A stretch of DNA of 19,186 nucleotides from Mucilaginibacter sp. (lineage in GTDB: Bacteria; Bacteroidota; Bacteroidia; Sphingobacteriales; Sphingobacteriaceae). Where the stretch lies: the NCBI GenBank assembly GCA_028288315.1, contig JAQBNY010000038.1, forward strand, positions 1 to 19,186. The letters run 5' to 3'. The notes under the pieces were generated by a model. It was not told where the DNA came from. It did not search any database and saw only the letters and a program-made list of their open reading frames with translations. A program made the translations under genes and the position numbers. This document shows, piece by piece, positions 16,057 to 19,186 of this stretch (its first letter is position 1; each line of letters opens with the position of its first letter).

Positions 16057-17388
16057 ATGAAAAAACAATTACTAACAATAGCAGCATTAGCAACTATTGT
16101 GTTTAACGTACATGCACAGCAGGATTCTTCCAAAATGAAAATTAAGAAAGATACCGTTGTTCGTTCACTTCCTTCGCCTCTGCCTTCATTACCATTCCCA
16201 AGTGCGGACTGGGTTGGGTCACCATTAGTCGGCGTAGACGCCACAGCACCCAATTATCCGTTAACCAAATTGCTGGGGTTGTCAAAGAGCAAAGTCAAAA
16301 TATATGGCTGGGTGGATATCGGTGGAAACTTTAGTTCATCTAAAAATTCAAATTCGCCAACATCATATAATTTAGTTCCCAATGCAGTTGTGCTAGACCA
16401 GGCTGGGATAAAATTTGAAAAGCAACCAAATACTATTCAAACAGATCATTTTGAATGGGGTTTTTTGTCTACCGTGATTTTTGGTACTGATTACAGGTAT
16501 ACTACCAGTAAAGGTATTTTTAGTGATCAGCTGCTAAAGAACAATAACAAATACGGATTTGATCCGGCTGAACTTTATGGTATCCTCTATTTTCCTAAAG
16601 TAGTCGACGGTTTGATAGTAAAAGTGGGCCGGTTTATATCTCCTGCGGATATTGAAGCCCAGTGGGCGACCGATAATTACCTGTATTCGCACTCGCTGAT
16701 GTTTACGGTAGACCCCTATACTTTTACCGGCGTACAGGGAACATTTAAATTAGGGTCGCACTGGCAGTTGCAGGTGGCTGCACACGCCGGTAATGATATG
16801 GCACCATGGAGCAGTTCTGCACAACTAAACGGCTTATTGATGGCGCGCTGGGTATCCAACGACAACAACAACTCCCTCTGGGGAGGTATCAACTCGTTAG
16901 GATCAGGAAATTATACCGATCAGCATGATAACCTCCAAATGATGGTAGCAACATGGGGCCACAAGTTTAATAAAACAATCCATATGATGACCGAAGGGTA
17001 TTATATGTGGCAAAAGAATGCTCTTACCGGTGGTACAGTGATTACTGGTCCTGGTAAGCCTTTTTATATGGGTACCGGTGCCGGATCCCTTATTCCTGGT
17101 ACTGCTAACGCGGTAGGATTGGTTAATTATTTCCAAATCCTTGTTTCACCAAAAGATTACTTGTCTATCCGTAACGATTTCCTGAGCGATCCACAGGCTA
17201 ACCGTACAAGCTATGCCACTAAGTACTCAAGCCACACCATAGGGTTTGTACATTACTTTAATAACCTGATCAGGATACGTCCCGAAATCAGGTATGAGCG
17301 TGCCTATGCAGACGGAATAACGCCTTATGATAACGGGCATAAAAAGGACCAGTATACTGCTGCAATGGACTTGATCGTCAGATTCTAA
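16057..17388 (+). CDS. BBP2/OmpL-like outer-membrane beta-barrel porin
   Basis: A 443-aa protein with a signal peptide (MKKQLLTIAALATIVFNVHA, cleavage near residue 20) and a short Pro-rich linker (about 38-50). The barrel region opens with KIYGWVDIGGNFSSS (81-95), the pattern of the putative beta-barrel porin-2 family. Alternating aromatic/hydrophobic strands continue to a terminal Phe (DLIVRF), the usual outer-membrane insertion signal. It is expected to form a diffusion pore in the outer membrane. Its position ahead of Kdp genes suggests a role in letting K+ or other solutes reach the periplasm under limitation, but substrate is unproven. A strong hairpin terminator follows within 12 bp. 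Confidence 0.88.
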   Translation: MKKQLLTIAALATIVFNVHAQQDSSKMKIKKDTVVRSLPSPLPSLPFPSADWVGSPLVGVDATAPNYPLTKLLGLSKSKVKIYGWVDIGGNFSSSKNSNSPTSYNLVPNAVVLDQAGIKFEKQPNTIQTDHFEWGFLSTVIFGTDYRYTTSKGIFSDQLLKNNNKYGFDPAELYGILYFPKVVDGLIVKVGRFISPADIEAQWATDNYLYSHSLMFTVDPYTFTGVQGTFKLGSHWQLQVAAHAGNDMAPWSSSAQLNGLLMARWVSNDNNNSLWGGINSLGSGNYTDQHDNLQMMVATWGHKFNKTIHMMTEGYYMWQKNALTGGTVITGPGKPFYMGTGAGSLIPGTANAVGLVNYFQILVSPKDYLSIRNDFLSDPQANRTSYATKYSSHTIGFVHYFNNLIRIRPEIRYERAYADGITPYDNGHKKDQYTAAMDLIVRF

Positions 17389-17397
17389 AAATAATAA

Positions 17398-17422
17398 AGG
17401 CGGCCACCCTAGGTGGCCGTTT
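17398..17422 (+). terminator. Rho-independent terminator after the porin gene
   Basis: A perfect 8-bp GC-rich stem CGGCCACC/GGTGGCCG (17401-17408 with 17412-17419) closes on a CTA loop and is followed by TTTA and preceded by an A-rich stretch. It lies 12 bp past the stop codon. The T tract is short, but stem strength and position make a terminator likely, so the next gene needs its own promoter. Confidence 0.8.
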
Positions 17423-17487
17423 ACAAAGTTTAAGGTATCAATTAAAATAACAGACTTTCTTCGATGATAAATAATATCGTTCATGAC

Positions 17488-17504
17488 CAGGATACTTATT
17501 TGCC
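17488..17504 (+). promoter_or_regulatory. Candidate sigma-54 promoter for the secreted-protein gene
   Basis: CAGGATACTTATTTGCC contains GG (17490-17491), exactly 10 bases, then GC (17502-17503), with TTTGCC at -12 identical to the Kdp-side element. The -24 half is imperfect (CAGG rather than TTGG). A start site near 17515 would leave about 26 nt before the ATG at 17541. It lies downstream of the porin terminator, where a promoter is expected. Confidence 0.45.
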
Positions 17505-17540
17505 GCCCGGTTTTTTAAAATTTTGATATAAATAAAGCAA

Positions 17541-18146
17541 ATGAAAAATTCAATTAAAATATTAACTACTATCATAACCATCACTATAATATTCAACTGT
17601 CAAAAGGGAAATGCACAGGACAAAGTAGTTACCGGTGGAATCTTCCTTACAGAACAAAATTTTTACGCAAATAAGCTGAGCTACCCCTTAAATGATCCTG
17701 ACAAGCTGCAGCTCAATGAATTCTTTGGGAGCAAAAGCATCGCCGTGGTTAAACACGGCGAAAAAACAAAACTGCTAAAAAGAAACATCTATGGCTATCG
17801 CCTGCATAATCAGAATTTCAGGTTTTTCAATAATGATTCATACAGGATTGTAGATACTGCCGGCTTTATGCTTTACAGCCGGCAAAGATTGGTACAACAG
17901 AATAAAGGATACCTTCCTGTCGAAACCTTTTTCTTTAGCGTTGATGCTCGCCAGCCAGTCTTAAATTTAACGGTTGCCAATTTGAGCAACAGTTTTTCCG
18001 CACAAGCCGGTTTCCGTTATAGCCCGGAAAGCTTGTTTAACAAGGATACGGATCTGATGGCTTATGATAAACAAACCCAGCAGTATAAAATAAAGTACCT
18101 GTATTTGCAGCAGAAACAACCCAAAACAGCGCATACGACGCTTTGA
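17541..18146 (+). CDS. Secreted protein of unknown function between porin and kdp genes
   Basis: A 201-aa protein I do not recognise. It begins with a signal-peptide-like hydrophobic stretch (residues 5-19, then NCQKGNAQ), with likely signal-peptidase-I cleavage after about residue 25. The Cys does not sit in a proper lipobox. The mature part is polar and rich in Tyr, Phe, Asn and Gln, with no membrane segment. FFSVDARQPVLNLTVANL may be beta strands. It ends in a basic/polar tail (KQPKTAHTTL). It has its own candidate sigma-54-like promoter and is followed by a terminator, so it appears to be a monocistronic unit within the potassium-related cluster. A periplasmic or surface role is inference. 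Confidence 0.75.
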   Translation: MKNSIKILTTIITITIIFNCQKGNAQDKVVTGGIFLTEQNFYANKLSYPLNDPDKLQLNEFFGSKSIAVVKHGEKTKLLKRNIYGYRLHNQNFRFFNNDSYRIVDTAGFMLYSRQRLVQQNKGYLPVETFFFSVDARQPVLNLTVANLSNSFSAQAGFRYSPESLFNKDTDLMAYDKQTQQYKIKYLYLQQKQPKTAHTTL

Positions 18147-18178
18147 TCGCTTAGCTATTGATTGAAACATAACGCCAG

Positions 18179-18204
18179 GTCCCGGATAGCTCCAGGACTT
18201 TTTT
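18179..18204 (+). terminator. Rho-independent terminator after the secreted-protein gene
   Basis: GTCC-C-GGA, loop TAGC, TCC-A-GGAC (18179-18198) forms a 7-bp stem with one C/A mismatch, followed directly by six T (18199-18204). It lies about 30 bp after the stop codon at 18146. Confidence 0.75.
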
Positions 18205-18410
18205 CGTTTGAACAATTATGCCGGTTAAAAATTACGCCTTATAAGTGAACAATCCCAATAAATCATACATCGCTAATATCTCATAACCATACTCTTTTGG
18301 AAAACAACCATATCATAATGAGAAGGTTGCTTGGAAAATAAATAGAAAATTTTCACTTGAAATCAATTTAAATAGTTGATTTTCAGATTGTTGATATTCA
18401 ATAACCTTTA

Positions 18411-18427
18411 TTGGTATTCGCTTTGCC
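18411..18427 (+). promoter_or_regulatory. Sigma-54 (-24/-12) promoter of the kdp operon
   Basis: TTGGTATTCGCTTTGCC matches TTGGCAC-N5-TTGCW at nine of the twelve consensus positions and has the diagnostic core: GG (18413-18414), exactly 10 bases, GC (18425-18426). A start site about 12 nt later (near 18438) leaves roughly 11 nt before the first small ORF at 18449. It is placed exactly where a kdp promoter should be. Confidence 0.65.
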
Positions 18428-18448
18428 TCTGCATTCGAAATTAAGAAC

Positions 18449-18532
18449 ATGAACACTATCATTTTATTCCTGGCCATCCTTGTTATCTGGTGGTTTATTT
18501 TTAAATCTATCAACTGGTTCGAAAAAATCTAA
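18449..18532 (+). CDS. 27-aa single-span membrane peptide upstream of kdpF
   Basis: A short frame, ATG to TAA, encoding MNTIILFLAILVIWWFIFKS followed by INWFEKI. It is one hydrophobic helix (about residues 3-18) with a Lys/Glu-containing tail, so it should be a single-span inner-membrane peptide. It lies between the sigma-54-like promoter and kdpF, 5 bp before the kdpF start, in the same direction. It is not KdpF itself, which follows with the usual ending. It might be a KdpF duplicate or a separate small subunit or regulator. Support is position, hydrophobicity and tight spacing; no family was recognised. Confidence 0.6.
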   Translation: MNTIILFLAILVIWWFIFKSINWFEKI

Positions 18533-18537
18533 TTATC

Positions 18538-18615
18538 ATGATCGCACTATTTATCATCTCCATTGCAGTTTTCCTATACATGGTATACGTGCTGCTTAAA
18601 CCCGAAAACTTTTAA
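18538..18615 (+). CDS. kdpF: KdpF, small subunit of the K+-transporting KdpFABC ATPase
   Basis: A 25-aa peptide: MIALFIISIAVFLYMVYVLL then KPENF. One transmembrane helix followed by the KPE-x-F ending is typical of KdpF, which sits beside KdpA in the inner membrane and stabilises the high-affinity potassium pump. It is too short for most gene finders. It begins 5 bp after the upstream 27-aa frame and ends 9 bp before the kdpA start. Confidence 0.87.
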   Translation: MIALFIISIAVFLYMVYVLLKPENF

Positions 18616-18624
18616 CTGAACACA

Positions 18625-19186
18625 ATGAACACAGAACTATTTGGAATCATTGCCTCCTTAGTTATCACACTGTTGATAGCTATTCCGCTGGGCAAGTACC
18701 TGGCAAAAATGCTTGCCGGTGAAAAGGTTTGGACAGATTTTATGAAGCCCTTAGAAAAAGGCATTTATAAACTATCCGGCATCAACCCTAACGAGCCGAT
18801 GAACTGGAAACAATTTTTAAAAGCCATGATGTGCATTAACCTGCTGTGGCTGGTTTACGGCTTTTTTGTATTAATGCAACAGGATAAGTTACCGCTTAAC
18901 CCGGATGGTAATCCCGGCATGACTGCCGACCTGGCCTTTAATACCATTATTAGCTTTGTAGTAAACTGTAACCTGCAGCATTACAGCGGCGAAAGCGGTG
19001 CTACCTATCTTACACAGCACTTTATTTTCATGTTTCTGCACTTTACGAGTGCAGCAACAGGTATAGCCTGCGCAGTAGCCTTATTCAAGGGTTTTCGCGA
19101 AAAGACAACAACCGACCTGGGCAACTTCTGGAACTACTTTGTAAAAAGCATTACCCGTTTGTTATTGCCGCTATCTATTGTTGTAG
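18625..19186 (+). CDS. kdpA: KdpA, K+-binding channel-like subunit of KdpFABC, 3' end cut by window edge
   Basis: The first 187 codons are present with no stop before the window ends. The protein has the KdpA N-terminal membrane helix (LFGIIASLVITLLIAIPLGKYL), LSGINPNEPMNWKQ (50-63), and the first selectivity-filter region FNTIISFVVNCNLQHYSGE (105-123). These correspond to the E. coli segments around FNTAVSFVTNTNWQSYSGE, followed by SAATGIACAVALFKGF (142-157). KdpA binds and passes K+ while KdpB hydrolyses ATP. The rest of the operon (kdpB, kdpC, often a sensor) should follow to the right. The identification is secure. Confidence 0.97.
   Translation, partial: MNTELFGIIASLVITLLIAIPLGKYLAKMLAGEKVWTDFMKPLEKGIYKLSGINPNEPMNWKQFLKAMMCINLLWLVYGFFVLMQQDKLPLNPDGNPGMTADLAFNTIISFVVNCNLQHYSGESGATYLTQHFIFMFLHFTSAATGIACAVALFKGFREKTTTDLGNFWNYFVKSITRLLLPLSIVV

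Larger units (their letters stand above)
18147..18448 (+). promoter_or_regulatory. kdp upstream region with inverted repeat
   Basis: A 302-bp gap holding, in order, the terminator of the preceding gene, an AT-rich stretch, the inverted repeat AAATCAA/TTGATTT (18360-18366 and 18376-18382, 9-bp spacer), and the sigma-54-like promoter. The inverted repeat could be a binding site for an activator, though it is closer to the promoter than usual enhancer sites. No gene was found here. Confidence 0.4.

Noticed and set aside
15954..16253. Minus-strand 99-codon frame across the porin start
   Set aside because: It covers the promoter region and signal peptide of a confident plus-strand gene and has no recognisable domain.
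1..19186. CRISPR arrays, tRNA or rRNA genes, insertion-sequence ends or transposase genes
   Set aside because: None were seen on reading either strand; there are no regularly spaced repeats and no transposase-like protein in any frame considered.

Overview
The window looks like a chromosomal stretch from a member of the Bacteroidota, most likely a Sphingobacteriaceae-type organism (Mucilaginibacter or Pedobacter-like). Four things suggest this: an UpxY-type NusG paralogue inside a polysaccharide locus, a BBP2/OmpL-like beta-barrel porin beside a Kdp operon, few recognisable Shine-Dalgarno sequences, and a TAnnTTTG-type -7 promoter element. The genus is inference; no rRNA or tRNA gene is visible.

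Positions 1 to about 14,900 (all minus strand) form one surface-polysaccharide locus, read from right to left. It begins with export and control genes: an outer-membrane OPX/Wza-like lipoprotein, an UpxY-type antiterminator, and a Wzc-like chain-length regulator fused to a tyrosine autokinase. Two sets of nucleotide-sugar genes follow. The first is a Gfo/Idh/MocA oxidoreductase, a hexapeptide acetyltransferase and a DegT aminotransferase. The second is a NeuD/PglD-like acetyltransferase, an SDR epimerase and a second DegT aminotransferase. Then come a Wzx-like flippase and three glycosyltransferases (CgeB-like with a helical-repeat tail, GT8, and exostosin-like running off the left edge). Several junctions overlap by ATGA or are 1-11 bp apart, so the genes are probably co-transcribed. 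Together they would make amino/acetamido sugars, join them into a repeat unit, flip it, and control chain length and export. No initiating phosphosugar transferase and no Wzy polymerase is in the window.

Positions 15,241 to 19,186 (plus strand) are a different module: a decayed 3' fragment of an NtrC-family sigma-54 activator, a BBP2-family porin, a secreted protein of unknown function, a 27-aa membrane peptide, KdpF and the start of KdpA. By eye the base composition is less AT-rich than in the glycosyltransferase part of the left locus.

The most interesting signal is regulatory. Each plus-strand intergenic gap carries a sequence with -24/-12 (sigma-54) promoter spacing. Two of the three have a perfect GG-N10-GC core, and the one 22 bp before the small peptide/kdpF/kdpA genes is the best. 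The gene immediately upstream of this set encodes the conserved back half of a sigma-54 activator. It has lost its receiver, Walker A and GAFTGA parts and carries two single-base frameshifts. This suggests a sigma-54-controlled potassium-uptake and porin regulon whose linked activator has been destroyed, possibly at the boundary of the polysaccharide island. A second candidate is a strikingly C-rich transcript segment (31 C to 8 G in 60 nt) just ahead of the UpxY gene, which looks like a possible Rho-loading site upstream of its own antiterminator.
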